Shown: positions 15,889 to 24,256 of the stretch, one piece after another
Numbering within the stretch: the stretch's first letter is position 1
How the letters are laid out: the number at the start of each line of letters is the position of its first letter
The notes under the pieces: model-generated
Database searches by the model: none
What the model saw: only the letters and a program-made list of their open reading frames with translations
What the model was told of the DNA's origin: nothing
Assembly (NCBI GenBank): GCA_017635415.1
Contig: JAGBLM010000067.1
Location: 1 to 35,625 of the forward strand
Length of the DNA: 35,625 nt
Reading direction: 5' to 3'
DNA from: Succinivibrio sp.
Lineage (GTDB): Bacteria; Pseudomonadota; Gammaproteobacteria; Enterobacterales; Succinivibrionaceae
Program-made: the position numbers and the translations under genes

Positions 15889-15918
15889 TAGACAACAACC
15901 TGATACAGTGTGTATAAT
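15889..15918 (+). promoter_or_regulatory. Promoter of tRNA-Gly
   Basis: TAGACA (15889-15894) and TATAAT (15913-15918) are separated by 18 bases and end 10 bases before the tRNA-Gly 5' end. Confidence 0.7.
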
Positions 15919-15928
15919 CTGCATCGTT

Positions 15929-16002
15929 GCGAGCGTAGTTCAATGGTAGAACTGTAGCTTCCCAAGCTACTAACGCGGGTTCGATTCCCGTCGCTCGCTC
16001 CA
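15929..16002 (+). tRNA. glyU: tRNA-Gly (anticodon CCC)
   Basis: The gene folds as a 74-base tRNA with encoded CCA. The acceptor arm is GCGAGCG/CGCTCGC, the anticodon loop TTCCCAA gives CCC for codon GGG, and the T arm is CGGGTTCGATTCCCG. It resembles E. coli glyU closely. Confidence 0.96.
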
Positions 16003-16070
16003 TTTTCAGGTGGCGACAGAAACAACTTTGGATAATGCACAAATTTTATTGGGAAAACTTAATAAAGTAT

Positions 16071-16098
16071 TTGACATGCATTAATTTATCGTTATAAT
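16071..16098 (+). promoter_or_regulatory. Consensus promoter of the first tRNA-Ala operon
   Basis: TTGACA (16071-16076) and TATAAT (16093-16098) are both perfect and are 16 bases apart. The same arrangement precedes the second copy of the operon at 26984-27011. Confidence 0.88.
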
Positions 16099-16120
16099 GA
16101 AGCCACTTTGTTAAGCACAA

Positions 16121-16196
<76 letters not shown>

Positions 16197-16218
16197 GATA
16201 ATGTTTGACATCCTCTGT

Positions 16219-16294
16219 GGGGGTATAGCTCAGATGGGAGAGCATCTGCTTTGCAAGCAGAGGGTCAACGGTTCGATCCCGTTTACCTCCACCA
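16219..16294 (+). tRNA. tRNA-Ala (anticodon TGC), copy 1
   Basis: This is a 76-base tRNA with encoded CCA. The acceptor is GGGGGTA/TACCTCC, and the anticodon stem TCTGC/GCAGA encloses TTTGCAA, giving TGC. An identical copy lies at 27130-27205. Confidence 0.96.
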
Positions 16295-16322
16295 TTTTGA
16301 TTCCAAATTTCGTTCCCTTCTC

Positions 16323-16398
16323 GGGGGTATAGCTCAGCTGGTAGAGCGTCTGCTTCGCATGCAGAAGGTGGTCGGTTCGACTCCGATTACCTCCACCA
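16323..16398 (+). tRNA. tRNA-Ala (anticodon CGC)
   Basis: This is a 76-base tRNA with encoded CCA. The acceptor is GGGGGTA/TACCTCC and the anticodon loop TTCGCAT gives CGC. The D loop (CAGCTGGTAGAG) differs from the TGC isoacceptor. A CGC alanine tRNA is uncommon in Gammaproteobacteria, and the downstream repeat of the operon lacks it. Confidence 0.95.
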
Positions 16399-16475
16399 TT
16401 AGATTTTCTGATCTTCAAAGTGTCTATAGTACTGACTTTATTTTCTTAACGCATTATGTACTGAAAATATTTTGT

Positions 16476-17423
16476 TTATATCCCTTCCTGTTCATAAGAG
16501 AGCGCTGCGATTTTCGCTATATCCGCAGGTGTAGTCCGGCAGCATCCGCCAATCATGGTGGCACCGGCCTCATACCAGTTTGCTACGTTTGAAAGAAACT
16601 CTGTCATACTGCCTGACCAGGTCTTAGTTAAAGGATCGTAACTCTCCCCGGAGTTCGGATAGACAACAACGTGCTTGGAGCTGTACTTCCTAATATTCCT
16701 GATGAGCGACTCAACATATTTGGGATGAGTGCAGTTAACTCCTAAAGCTATCACCCTGTCAAACCGATCAAGTTCCTGAGCACAACGTGCGATCTCAGTG
16801 CCGTCGCTGATGTGCTCACCATCGCGGCAGGAAAAGGAGATCCACAGCGGGGCTTCAATCTTAAGATCGGACATCAGTTCCGCCACAGCCACAGCCTCGT
16901 CTAGTTCCGGTACCGTCTCTAAGGCGAAAAGATCGGGACTCTCCTCAGCCATAATTGTCATGCGCTCTGCGTGAAATTTTTTGAGTTCCTTTTCACTGAT
17001 CCCGTAATTGCCACGGTATTCAGATCCGTCAGCAAGATACGCCCCGTAAGGACCTAATGATGCTGCCACCTGTGGTTTGCCTCTCTTTTGCGGATCAAAC
17101 TGTGCAGAGGCAATAAACTCGTCCCGTGCCTCTTTGGCAAGTCTTATAGAACTGCCGATGAGTTCCCGAGCCTTCTGCACGGTCAGTCCTTTTTGGACAA
17201 AAGCGCTGACAGTGGCCTGATAACTTGAGGAGGTGATAATGTCGGCACCAGCCTGAAGATAGGACAGATGCACCTTTTTAATCAGCAGCTGATGAGCGAT
17301 AAGTGCCAGTGCGGACCACAGTTTATCGTTAATATTCAGACCAAGTCCCTCAAGTTCCGTGGCAAAGGCTCCGTCAAGAACCACAAATTTCCGCCCTGCC
17401 AGCATATCCTCTATCCTGAGCAT
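16476..17423 (-). CDS. mmuM: Homocysteine S-methyltransferase (MmuM-like)
   Basis: This enzyme makes methionine by transferring a methyl group to homocysteine, typically from S-methylmethionine or S-adenosylmethionine. The 315-residue protein has the family opening FVVLDGAFATELEGLG and the zinc site made of Cys in ALGVNCTHP (about 229) and the Cys pair in MIGGCCRTTP (about 292). TSSSYQAT, SLGPYGAYLADGSEYRG and ALETVPELDEA fit MmuM. Its ATG shares a base with the stop codon of the upstream symporter gene (TAATG), so translation is coupled. In E. coli mmuM follows an S-methylmethionine permease, which suggests that the coupled symporter here brings in a methyl donor or methionine precursor. Confidence 0.92.
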   Translation of the reverse strand: MLRIEDMLAGRKFVVLDGAFATELEGLGLNINDKLWSALALIAHQLLIKKVHLSYLQAGADIITSSSYQATVSAFVQKGLTVQKARELIGSSIRLAKEARDEFIASAQFDPQKRGKPQVAASLGPYGAYLADGSEYRGNYGISEKELKKFHAERMTIMAEESPDLFALETVPELDEAVAVAELMSDLKIEAPLWISFSCRDGEHISDGTEIARCAQELDRFDRVIALGVNCTHPKYVESLIRNIRKYSSKHVVVYPNSGESYDPLTKTWSGSMTEFLSNVANWYEAGATMIGGCCRTTPADIAKIAALSYEQEGI

Positions 17424-18850
17424 TACTTCTCCTCCTTCCTGCAGTCATAACTGACAATGTCAGGCTGTTCGCCGCGCTTGAGCGAGGGCAGATAACGCTT
17501 GTAAAAATCATCAAAGATCCTGAAGATTTCCTTATGCTTGGCAATAATGATAAAGAGCGTGATCCCCACATAAACTGCCGAGAGAATATCAGTCAGAGCC
17601 CACAGAATATCCGCCTGTACATCAAAGAAAATTACACACGGAATAAGATAATAGATCTTGTAGAAGACCATGATCACCTTGTTGGCATGTGTGTCACCAA
17701 AGGCGTAATTTACCGACTTTTCACACGTATAGTACATGCCGATTATCGTGGTCCAGGCCAAAACCGTGACCGCGATGGCGGTCATCTGAGCGCCCAGTTC
17801 CCCATATACACTGGCAAAGGCAATGGTGGTAAGCGTGCTTGAAGTTGCCTCAGAGGTTGTATAGGAGCCGGTCAGAATAATCGTAAAAGCGGTAATCGAA
17901 CAGATAATCATGGTATCCAAAAAGACCTCACCAAACCCCCAGATGGACTGTCTCACCGGATGATCGGTGATGGCGCTGGCGTGCGCAATCATGCCATAAC
18001 CGGTACCAGCATCGTTTGAATAGATGCCGCGGGCCACACCGTACTGTATGGCATCCTTTACCGTTGCACCGGCAAAACCGCCCACCGCTGCGGTTGGAGA
18101 AAAGGCACTGACGACGATAAGTGAGATGACACTTGGGATCTCATCATAGTGCAGAATCATAACCCCAAGTCCCATGGCAATGTACACTAGCGACATGATT
18201 GGCACCGCCCTGCTCATCACCGCGGAAATACTCTTAAGACCACCCCAGATGGTCAGAAGACAGGTGATACCGATCAAGACCACCGTAAGAAGCCCGGAAA
18301 TACCAAAGGCTTCCTTTACCGATCCGACCACCGCTTCAGTCTGTACACAGCAGGTCCACGGACCGAGTATAAAGCAGAACAGCGCTAGCACAACCGCGCC
18401 CTTTTTCCAACCGAAGGCGTTCTTGAGGGCAAAAGAGCGATCGCAGATATACTCATCCATCGAGTTTTTGTAATGCTCGCGGTAACGCTGTCCTATAATG
18501 ATCTCGCAGGCTTTTGTGGAAATACCGAAAAAAGCCGAAACCCACATCCAGAACAGCGCCCCGGGTCCTCCGCTGACAATTGCCGTCGCCACACCGCTGA
18601 TGTTGCCGGTGCCGATGGTATTGGCAAGAGCGGTACAGGCAGCCTTAAAGCCCGAGATTGTGCCCTTGCCGGACTGACTTTTGGAAAACATACTGCCATA
18701 GGTATTTCTGATATTGAAAAGAAACTTTAACTGGTAGCGAAATCCGAATCTTATCGAAAGAATGATCCCTGTTCCCACCAGCAGTACGGTCATGCCGGTT
18801 CCCCACAGAAGGTCATCTAAGGCGTACAGAAAAGAGGCAATGGCATCCAT
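17423..18850 (-). CDS. Alanine/glycine:cation symporter (AGCS) family transporter
   Basis: This inner-membrane sodium-coupled amino acid carrier has 475 residues and about ten transmembrane segments. AGCS signatures are visible: FLYALDDLLWGTGMTVLLVGTG at the N-terminus, GTISGFKAACTALANTIGTGNISGVATAIVSGGPGALFWMW, and GVARGIYSNDAGTGYGMIAHASA. A final TM region and cytoplasmic tail rich in charged residues follow. The typical substrates of the family are alanine, glycine and glutamine. Coupling to mmuM suggests instead a methylated or sulfur amino acid, which is inference from context only. The start ATG lies after TGGGAGATTTTT. Confidence 0.92.
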   Translation of the reverse strand: MDAIASFLYALDDLLWGTGMTVLLVGTGIILSIRFGFRYQLKFLFNIRNTYGSMFSKSQSGKGTISGFKAACTALANTIGTGNISGVATAIVSGGPGALFWMWVSAFFGISTKACEIIIGQRYREHYKNSMDEYICDRSFALKNAFGWKKGAVVLALFCFILGPWTCCVQTEAVVGSVKEAFGISGLLTVVLIGITCLLTIWGGLKSISAVMSRAVPIMSLVYIAMGLGVMILHYDEIPSVISLIVVSAFSPTAAVGGFAGATVKDAIQYGVARGIYSNDAGTGYGMIAHASAITDHPVRQSIWGFGEVFLDTMIICSITAFTIILTGSYTTSEATSSTLTTIAFASVYGELGAQMTAIAVTVLAWTTIIGMYYTCEKSVNYAFGDTHANKVIMVFYKIYYLIPCVIFFDVQADILWALTDILSAVYVGITLFIIIAKHKEIFRIFDDFYKRYLPSLKRGEQPDIVSYDCRKEEK

Positions 18851-18988
18851 AAAAATCTCCCAGAGTCTTTTCCTCTATTTTAACCAGGAGTTCTTATGAA
18901 TGCTCCTCAATCATGGCAAAAAGCAGACTTATGTCAAGACAGACACTGCTATCTTCAGCAGAATATGCAATGAAATTCTTTCATAATG

Positions 18989-19049
18989 TTGATACAAAAT
19001 ACTTTATTATATTACAAAATGTTGATATGTTATACATTAATGTATAACA
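18989..19049. promoter_or_regulatory. AT-rich promoter region with a 22-bp perfect palindrome
   Basis: GTTATACATTAATGTATAAC (19029-19048) is a perfect palindrome, extended to 22 bp by T19028 and A19049. Two TTGATA sequences (18989-18994 and 19022-19027) precede it, each preceded by a near-identical context (AATG or AAATG). The dyad would overlap the -10 region of a promoter using the second TTGATA. This resembles the operator of an autoregulated or repressor-controlled gene. Confidence 0.5.
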
Positions 19050-19092
19050 ATATGTTGTTTAAGGTCTATAAAAAACTTACTGGTATTTCATC

Positions 19093-20400
19093 ATGTTGAA
19101 AAGAAAGATCACAAAACTTCTAAAATACTGGGTCAAACATAAGGATAAAAAATGCCTAGTAGTACAGGGAGCAAGACAGACAGGCAAGACCTTTGCGGTT
19201 GAAAGATTTGCAAAGGAGCAGTATGAAGAACTTGTGGAGATCAATTTCCAACAGACCCCCTCAGCAGCAGAAGTATTCAGTGGAGATCTAACCGTTGACA
19301 ACATGGTTACGGCTCTGCGCTTCCGATTTCCAGATAAGAAGATAATGCCAAAAAAGACTCTGATTTTCATTGATGAAATTCAGGAATGTACAGATGCTAT
19401 TACAGCCCTCAAATTCTTTGCTCTTGACAACCGTTATGATGTGATAGCCTCAGGTTCGTTACTGGGCATTGATTACAAACGATCCTCCTCTTATCCAGTA
19501 GGTTATGTCGATTATCTGACATTGCATGGTCTTGATTTTGAAGAATTTCTCTGGGGACTGGGTTTGTCAGAGGATTTAATTGCTTCATTGCGGTCATACC
19601 TTAAGGAAAGAAAAGTTATTCCCACAGCAGTTCACACTCAGATGATGGAATATTTCCGATTATTTACCGCAATAGGCGGTATGCCTGAAGCTGTGCAGAA
19701 GTATGTGGATACAAGAGATTTCAGAGATGTTGATGCTGTGCAGAGACATATTCTTCAAGGATACCTGTATGATATTGCGCATTATGCTACTGCAGAAGAG
19801 AAATTGAAGGCCGAAAAATGCTATCTGACACTCGGAAGACAGCTACTCGATAAAGAAAATCATAAATTCCAGTACAAAGAAATTGAACACGGCGCCAGAG
19901 CGCAGAAATATTATTCAAGTATCGAATGGCTGCTGCGCTCAGATATAGTCCATCTGTGCAGACTTGTTTCCGCCGTAAGATACGAACTTGATGATTATAA
20001 AAGAGATGATTTCTTCAGAGCATATACCACGGATTTATCTCTACTGCTTGCCATGAAGGATTTTTCACTCAAACAGCATATTGTTGAAAATACACTCACA
20101 GGAAACACTAAGGGCGGTCTATATGAATGTGCGCTGGCCGATGCGCTTTACAAAAAAGGCTTCCCTTTGTATTTCTACAAGAACGAAAGCACCAGAAAAG
20201 AACTGGACTTCATTATTCAGATAGATGGTCAGGTCGTACCAATCGAGGTTAAGAGCAGCGCTAAGAGAGCCAGTTCCTTAAGCGCAATCCTCAAAAAAGA
20301 GAAAAATCTAACCTGTGCCTACAAATTTGCGGATGAAAACATAGGTACCAGTGAAGACGGTATTATTACACTTCCGCTTTATTTGGCTGCATTTATTTGA
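19093..20400 (+). CDS. AAA-family ATPase with DUF4143 domain
   Basis: This is a cytoplasmic ATPase of the AAA_14 + DUF4143 type, a large and mostly uncharacterised family with sporadic distribution. The 435-residue protein has Walker A VVQGARQTGKTFAV (about 23-36), Walker B LIFIDEIQE and the sensor stretch VIASGSLLG. The C-terminal half holds DUF4143 (GGLYECALADALYKKG, then YFYKNESTRKELDFIIQIDG and VVPIEVKSSA), with the ELDF...EVK residues of a PD-(D/E)XK-like nuclease fold. The start has only a weak ribosome binding site. The gene is more AT-rich than its neighbours and carries its own promoter region and terminator, which is consistent with horizontal acquisition. No defence partners are adjacent. 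Confidence 0.85.
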   Translation: MLKRKITKLLKYWVKHKDKKCLVVQGARQTGKTFAVERFAKEQYEELVEINFQQTPSAAEVFSGDLTVDNMVTALRFRFPDKKIMPKKTLIFIDEIQECTDAITALKFFALDNRYDVIASGSLLGIDYKRSSSYPVGYVDYLTLHGLDFEEFLWGLGLSEDLIASLRSYLKERKVIPTAVHTQMMEYFRLFTAIGGMPEAVQKYVDTRDFRDVDAVQRHILQGYLYDIAHYATAEEKLKAEKCYLTLGRQLLDKENHKFQYKEIEHGARAQKYYSSIEWLLRSDIVHLCRLVSAVRYELDDYKRDDFFRAYTTDLSLLLAMKDFSLKQHIVENTLTGNTKGGLYECALADALYKKGFPLYFYKNESTRKELDFIIQIDGQVVPIEVKSSAKRASSLSAILKKEKNLTCAYKFADENIGTSEDGIITLPLYLAAFI

Positions 20401-20450
20401 AGAATACTAATACTGCCCCAAAAGGTCTTCAGCAACAGAAGCAGAGTGCG

Positions 20451-20480
20451 ACTCTAGGCGCCTTGACTGGAGTTTTTTTT
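20451..20480 (+). terminator. Rho-independent terminator of the ATPase gene
   Basis: ACTCTAG (20451-20457) pairs with CTGGAGT (20467-20473) with one G-T pair and a 9-base loop, followed by eight T residues ending at 20480. Confidence 0.75.
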
Positions 20481-20521
20481 CATAACATGCAACCTGGACA
20501 GCAGATCCCTTATAGCAGTAA

Positions 20522-20587
20522 CAGAGCATCTTTAAGAGATGCTCTGCATGGTCTTTGCAAGTTAAGCTCTTGCAGCTTAACTTGCAA
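20522..20587. repeat. Two large perfect hairpins in the gap before paaK
   Basis: CAGAGCATCT-TTAAG-AGATGCTCTG (20522-20546) is followed eight bases later by a perfect 14-bp stem, TTGCAAGTTAAGCT (20555-20568) and AGCTTAACTTGCAA (20574-20587), with loop CTTGC. Neither is followed by a T run on either strand. They lie between the convergent ends of the ATPase gene and paaK. They may be transcript-end structures, a small RNA or the remains of a mobile element. Confidence 0.75.
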
Positions 20588-20621
20588 TCCACCCGCTCTG
20601 ACAGGCAGATAATGACGGAAG

Positions 20622-21863
20622 CTACATCTCACGCTGATCTTCAACGCGTTTGGTCTTCTTTTCACTGCGGGACAGTGAACCTACCGGAACAATAGCCACT
20701 CTTGGGGTGACTCCCAATTTGGTCTTGGCAAGTTTGGCAACCTTTCTTGAGGTCTCAGCAAAATCAACACGACCCTCAGCTTCGGCAGTAATATGCAGAA
20801 CATCGCGACGGGTCTCAGTGTCACGGGCCAGAATGATTCTGTATTCGCTACCGACACCGTCAATCATACCAAGAATGCCCTCAATCTGGCTTGGGAAGAG
20901 GTTTACACCGTGGATCTTGAACATATCGTCACTTCTGCCGGTGATAACATCAAGGCGAGGATATGGTAAACCGCAGGAGCACTTGCCAGGAATAATCCTT
21001 GACAGATCATGAGTTCTGAAGCGCAGCAGCGGAGCACCTTCCTTGACCAGAGTGGTAATGACAATCTCACCGCTTTGACCGTCCGGAACGCGCAATCCTG
21101 TCTCAGGATCGATAATCTCAATGAACACATAATCATCAAAATAGTGGATCCCCTCTTCAGCATCGCAGCTGATGCCTATACCAGGACCGTAAATTTCCGT
21201 AAGTCCATAGATATCATAAAGAGAAATACCAAGCGCATGCCTGATGGTATTACGCATCTTCTCACTCCAGCGCTCCGAGCCTATCACGCCTTTTCTCAGG
21301 CAGATCTTATCCTTAATGCCGCGGCGGGTTATTTCCTCGGCTAAAAGCAGAGCATACGAAGAGGTCGCCGTCAGAACTGTAGATTTGAGATCAATCATCA
21401 TCTGCAACTGTTTCTCGGTATTGCCAGGTCCCATCGGAATAGCCATCGCCCCCAGTCTTTCACAGCCGGCCTGAAAACCGATGCCGGCAGTCCACAGACC
21501 GTAACCTGGGGTAATATGTATCCTGTCATTGCTGGTAATACCCGCTATTTCAAAGCAGCGCTGAAACATAATGGCCCAGTCTTCGACATCCTTTCTGGTA
21601 TAGGGAATAATCACCGGTCTGCCGGTGGTTCCCGATGAGGAGTGAATTCTGACCACGTCCTTATCGTCAACAGCCTGAATTCCCAGAGGATAGGCATAGC
21701 GCAAATCATCTTTGCTGGCAAAGGGAATTTTGTCAAAATCTTCCTGATTTTTGCATTGGGTAATTCCCATTTCGCGGTATTTCCGACCGTAAAAACTGTC
21801 GGTCTTAATAAGACGTTTAACCTGTCTGTCGACAAGTTCAAGCTGTTTATCTGTCAGTAACAT
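20622..21863 (-). CDS. paaK: Phenylacetate--CoA ligase
   Basis: This adenylate-forming enzyme joins arylacetates such as phenylacetate or indoleacetate to CoA, or by the reverse reaction gains ATP from the CoA ester. Motifs: HSSSGTTGRPVIIPYT (P loop), IYGLTEIYGPGIG, and the C-terminal hinge DVITGRSDDMFKIHGVNLFP. The ATG at 21863 lies five bases behind AGGTGAG and gives 413 residues; a GTG three codons earlier is possible. It overlaps iorB by 17 bases, forming an iorA-iorB-paaK operon. Such operons make aryl-acetyl-CoA from aryl-pyruvates, and PaaK can then yield ATP. The gene ends before the two hairpins at 20522-20587. Confidence 0.93.
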   Translation of the reverse strand: MLLTDKQLELVDRQVKRLIKTDSFYGRKYREMGITQCKNQEDFDKIPFASKDDLRYAYPLGIQAVDDKDVVRIHSSSGTTGRPVIIPYTRKDVEDWAIMFQRCFEIAGITSNDRIHITPGYGLWTAGIGFQAGCERLGAMAIPMGPGNTEKQLQMMIDLKSTVLTATSSYALLLAEEITRRGIKDKICLRKGVIGSERWSEKMRNTIRHALGISLYDIYGLTEIYGPGIGISCDAEEGIHYFDDYVFIEIIDPETGLRVPDGQSGEIVITTLVKEGAPLLRFRTHDLSRIIPGKCSCGLPYPRLDVITGRSDDMFKIHGVNLFPSQIEGILGMIDGVGSEYRIILARDTETRRDVLHITAEAEGRVDFAETSRKVAKLAKTKLGVTPRVAIVPVGSLSRSEKKTKRVEDQREM

Positions 21864-22449
21864 AATGCTCACCTAATAAAAATCCAGCTGCAAAGGCTTT
21901 TTTGTTCACCTCTACAAACTTCTCCTTAACTATCTTTTCAATCTCGGCTACGACGGTGTCCTTACCGACTCCCAATACGCCAAGGCCGCAGGCCACACCG
22001 AGGATAATGATGTTGAAAAACTTCAAAGAACCAAATTGTCTGCAGACCTCATGTGAATCAACCACATAGGTTTTGTGGTAATGCTCTTGAAGAAAAGACA
22101 GCATCTGCGTCCCGTCGTATCCAGTCTTCCTAAGACTTTCCGTGACGGGTTTGACCGGCTGGGAGTTGACAATTACGATGCCGTCAGGTTTGAGATAATT
22201 CAGATTTCTTACCGCTTCAGCAGGTTCAAAGGCTAAAATCAGATCTCCTCTGCCATCGGGGATCAGCGGAGAAAACGCGCCCGCTCCGACTCTGATGTGA
22301 CTGGTTACACTGCCGCCTCTTTGTGCCATACCGATGGTTTCAGCAGAATGAACCTGTTCACCTTCAGCCATAAACGCGGAGGCAATCAGCCTAGAGCAGA
22401 GCACCGTTCCCTGACCGCCAACGCCGCAGACAAGTATATTTCTATTCAT
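21847..22449 (-). CDS. iorB: Indolepyruvate oxidoreductase subunit beta
   Basis: IorB is the gamma-type subunit of indolepyruvate:ferredoxin oxidoreductase, which with IorA decarboxylates aryl-pyruvates to aryl-acetyl-CoA in the cytoplasm. The 200-residue protein shows the family opening ILVCGVGGQGTVLCSRLIA, then AETIGMAQRGGSVTSHIRVG and DLILAFEPAEAVRNLNYL. It overlaps the end of iorA by 8 bases and the start of paaK by 17 bases, so all three are translationally linked. Confidence 0.94.
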   Translation of the reverse strand: MNRNILVCGVGGQGTVLCSRLIASAFMAEGEQVHSAETIGMAQRGGSVTSHIRVGAGAFSPLIPDGRGDLILAFEPAEAVRNLNYLKPDGIVIVNSQPVKPVTESLRKTGYDGTQMLSFLQEHYHKTYVVDSHEVCRQFGSLKFFNIIILGVACGLGVLGVGKDTVVAEIEKIVKEKFVEVNKKAFAAGFLLGEHYVTDR

Positions 22450-24256
22450 GTTTCACTTTCTCTATAGCTTTATACGGACAGATCTGCGCGCAAAGGGAGC
22501 AGCCGACGCAGAGACTCTCATCAATTACCGTTCTGTCCTTTCTGGTTATGACCGCCGGACAGCCTAACTGTTTGATGCAGATGCCGCAGTCTTTGCATTT
22601 GTCTGTTATGACGCATTTGTCCACAGACTTGACGATGCTTACACAAGGACTGCGGAAGATGATGGCCTTAACACCTTTCAGTTTTGCACATTCCTTTACA
22701 GCGGCAACCGAGGCCTTAAGATTTGCCGGATCTGCGAGCACAATCTTCTGCACCCCAAGACCTTCGAGTACCTTTTCAATACTGAGTTTATCCACATATC
22801 TGCCCATCAGGTTGAAACCCGTTCCCGGATGAGGCTGATGACCGGTCATGGCCGTGGTGGCATTGTCAAGAATACAGACGATGATATTGGCTTCGTTATA
22901 GATGGCGTTGACAATGCCGGTGATACCGGAGGCAAAAAAGGTCGAGTCTCCGATAAAGGCGAAGGACACGGCCTCACTGTCCACATGGCACAGTCCCTGT
23001 GACATGGTTATGCCAGCGCCCATGCACAGACAGGTATCAACCATATCAAGAGGCTGTGCATTGCCTAAGGTATAACAGCCGATATCCCCGCAGTAATAGG
23101 CCTTCTTTTTGCGCATGGCCACCTTTACAGCATAGAAGGCACCGCGATGCGGACAGCCTGAGCAGAGCACCGGGGGTCTTACTGGCAGAGGCGGGACATC
23201 ATCGGATACAAAGGGCACTTCCTGCCTGTGCTCTGTGCCAAAGAAACTGTCTAAGATCTTGGCACAGAGATTGACGCTAAGTTCTCCTGCGTGAGGTACA
23301 TCTCCTGTGAGTTTGCCTCTGATGCGGACCTTTAACTGATAGCGGCCGGCAGTCTGCAGCAGCGCCTCCTCTACCAGAGGACTGAGTTCCTCAAGACAGA
23401 GCACCTCTTCACAGTCTTCTAAGATCTTTTTGGCAAAGTCTTGCGGGAAAGGAAAGGCGGTACCTACCTGCACCAGGGTAACATCCTGATGCTCGTTTAG
23501 ATATTCTCTGGCGTAAGAGAAACTGATCCCCGAGGCAAAAACCGCCCTGTGCCCATGATTTGCACTGCCCCAAACCGTATTGAAGCGGTAGGTTGAGAAT
23601 TCTGCGGCCAGCACCGCATTTCTTTTTTCAATAAGTTCGTGATTCCTGGCCGACAGTTTCGGGAAAATCACCCATCTTGAACTGTCCTTGATAAAACCTT
23701 CGGCATCTTTTGGCGCGTAAGACTCGTCAAACTCAATGGTAGCATAGCCATGACAGACCCTGGTGGTCGGACGCAGGATCACCGGCGTATGATATTTCTC
23801 TGACAGCGCAAAAGCATCCTGCACCATCTCAAAGGCCTGTTCAGGAGAAGCCGGATCAAAAACCGGGATCCTGGCAAATTGTGCAAAACGTCTGGTATCC
23901 TGCTCCGTCTGAGAGGAAATCGGACCGGGGTCGTCGGCCACCACGATCACCATTCCTCCTTTGACCCCGACATAGGCAAGACTCAGCAGCGGATCTGAGG
24001 CGACGTTAAGTCCGACCTGCTTCATGGTCACAAGTGATCTGAAGCCTGCATAGGAGGCACTGGCACAGACCTCCATAGCCGCCTTTTCATTGACCGACCA
24101 TTCAAGATGAACCCCCTCATGAGGGACATGAAAGATAGTCTCGATTATTTCTGTGGAGGGAGTGCCAGGATAACCTGCCACCATCTTTACTCCAGAACAC
24201 AGCGCTCCGATTGCAATGGCACTGTTTCCCATTACGTATTCTTTTTTCATAGGCAT
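22442..24256 (-). CDS. iorA: Indolepyruvate oxidoreductase subunit alpha
   Basis: IorA is the thiamine-diphosphate and ferredoxin-containing subunit of the aryl-pyruvate oxidoreductase, an oxygen-sensitive enzyme of anaerobes. The 604-residue protein has the pyrimidine-binding N-terminal part (GNSAIAIGALCSGVKMVAGYPGTPSTEI) and the ThDP site (CSGCPHRGAF, GDIGCYTLG, GDSTFFASGITGIVNA, then LDNATTAMTGHQPHPG). A C-terminal ferredoxin domain has two cluster motifs, CKDCGICIKQLGCP and CVGCSLCAQICPYKAIE. The first ATG is at 24256; an ATG two codons later is equally possible because neither has a strong ribosome binding site. It heads the operon and is divergent from two TRAP-type binding proteins. 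Confidence 0.95.
   Translation of the reverse strand: MPMKKEYVMGNSAIAIGALCSGVKMVAGYPGTPSTEIIETIFHVPHEGVHLEWSVNEKAAMEVCASASYAGFRSLVTMKQVGLNVASDPLLSLAYVGVKGGMVIVVADDPGPISSQTEQDTRRFAQFARIPVFDPASPEQAFEMVQDAFALSEKYHTPVILRPTTRVCHGYATIEFDESYAPKDAEGFIKDSSRWVIFPKLSARNHELIEKRNAVLAAEFSTYRFNTVWGSANHGHRAVFASGISFSYAREYLNEHQDVTLVQVGTAFPFPQDFAKKILEDCEEVLCLEELSPLVEEALLQTAGRYQLKVRIRGKLTGDVPHAGELSVNLCAKILDSFFGTEHRQEVPFVSDDVPPLPVRPPVLCSGCPHRGAFYAVKVAMRKKKAYYCGDIGCYTLGNAQPLDMVDTCLCMGAGITMSQGLCHVDSEAVSFAFIGDSTFFASGITGIVNAIYNEANIIVCILDNATTAMTGHQPHPGTGFNLMGRYVDKLSIEKVLEGLGVQKIVLADPANLKASVAAVKECAKLKGVKAIIFRSPCVSIVKSVDKCVITDKCKDCGICIKQLGCPAVITRKDRTVIDESLCVGCSLCAQICPYKAIEKVKHE

Noticed and set aside
16230-16592. Open frames crossing the tRNA-Ala genes on both strands
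   Set aside because: They run through mature tRNA sequences and into mmuM. They are chance frames.
19093-20400. Stand-alone phage defence system around the AAA/DUF4143 ATPase
   Set aside because: The neighbours are metabolic genes, there is no partner nuclease, methylase or toxin-antitoxin pair, and the family alone is not evidence for defence.
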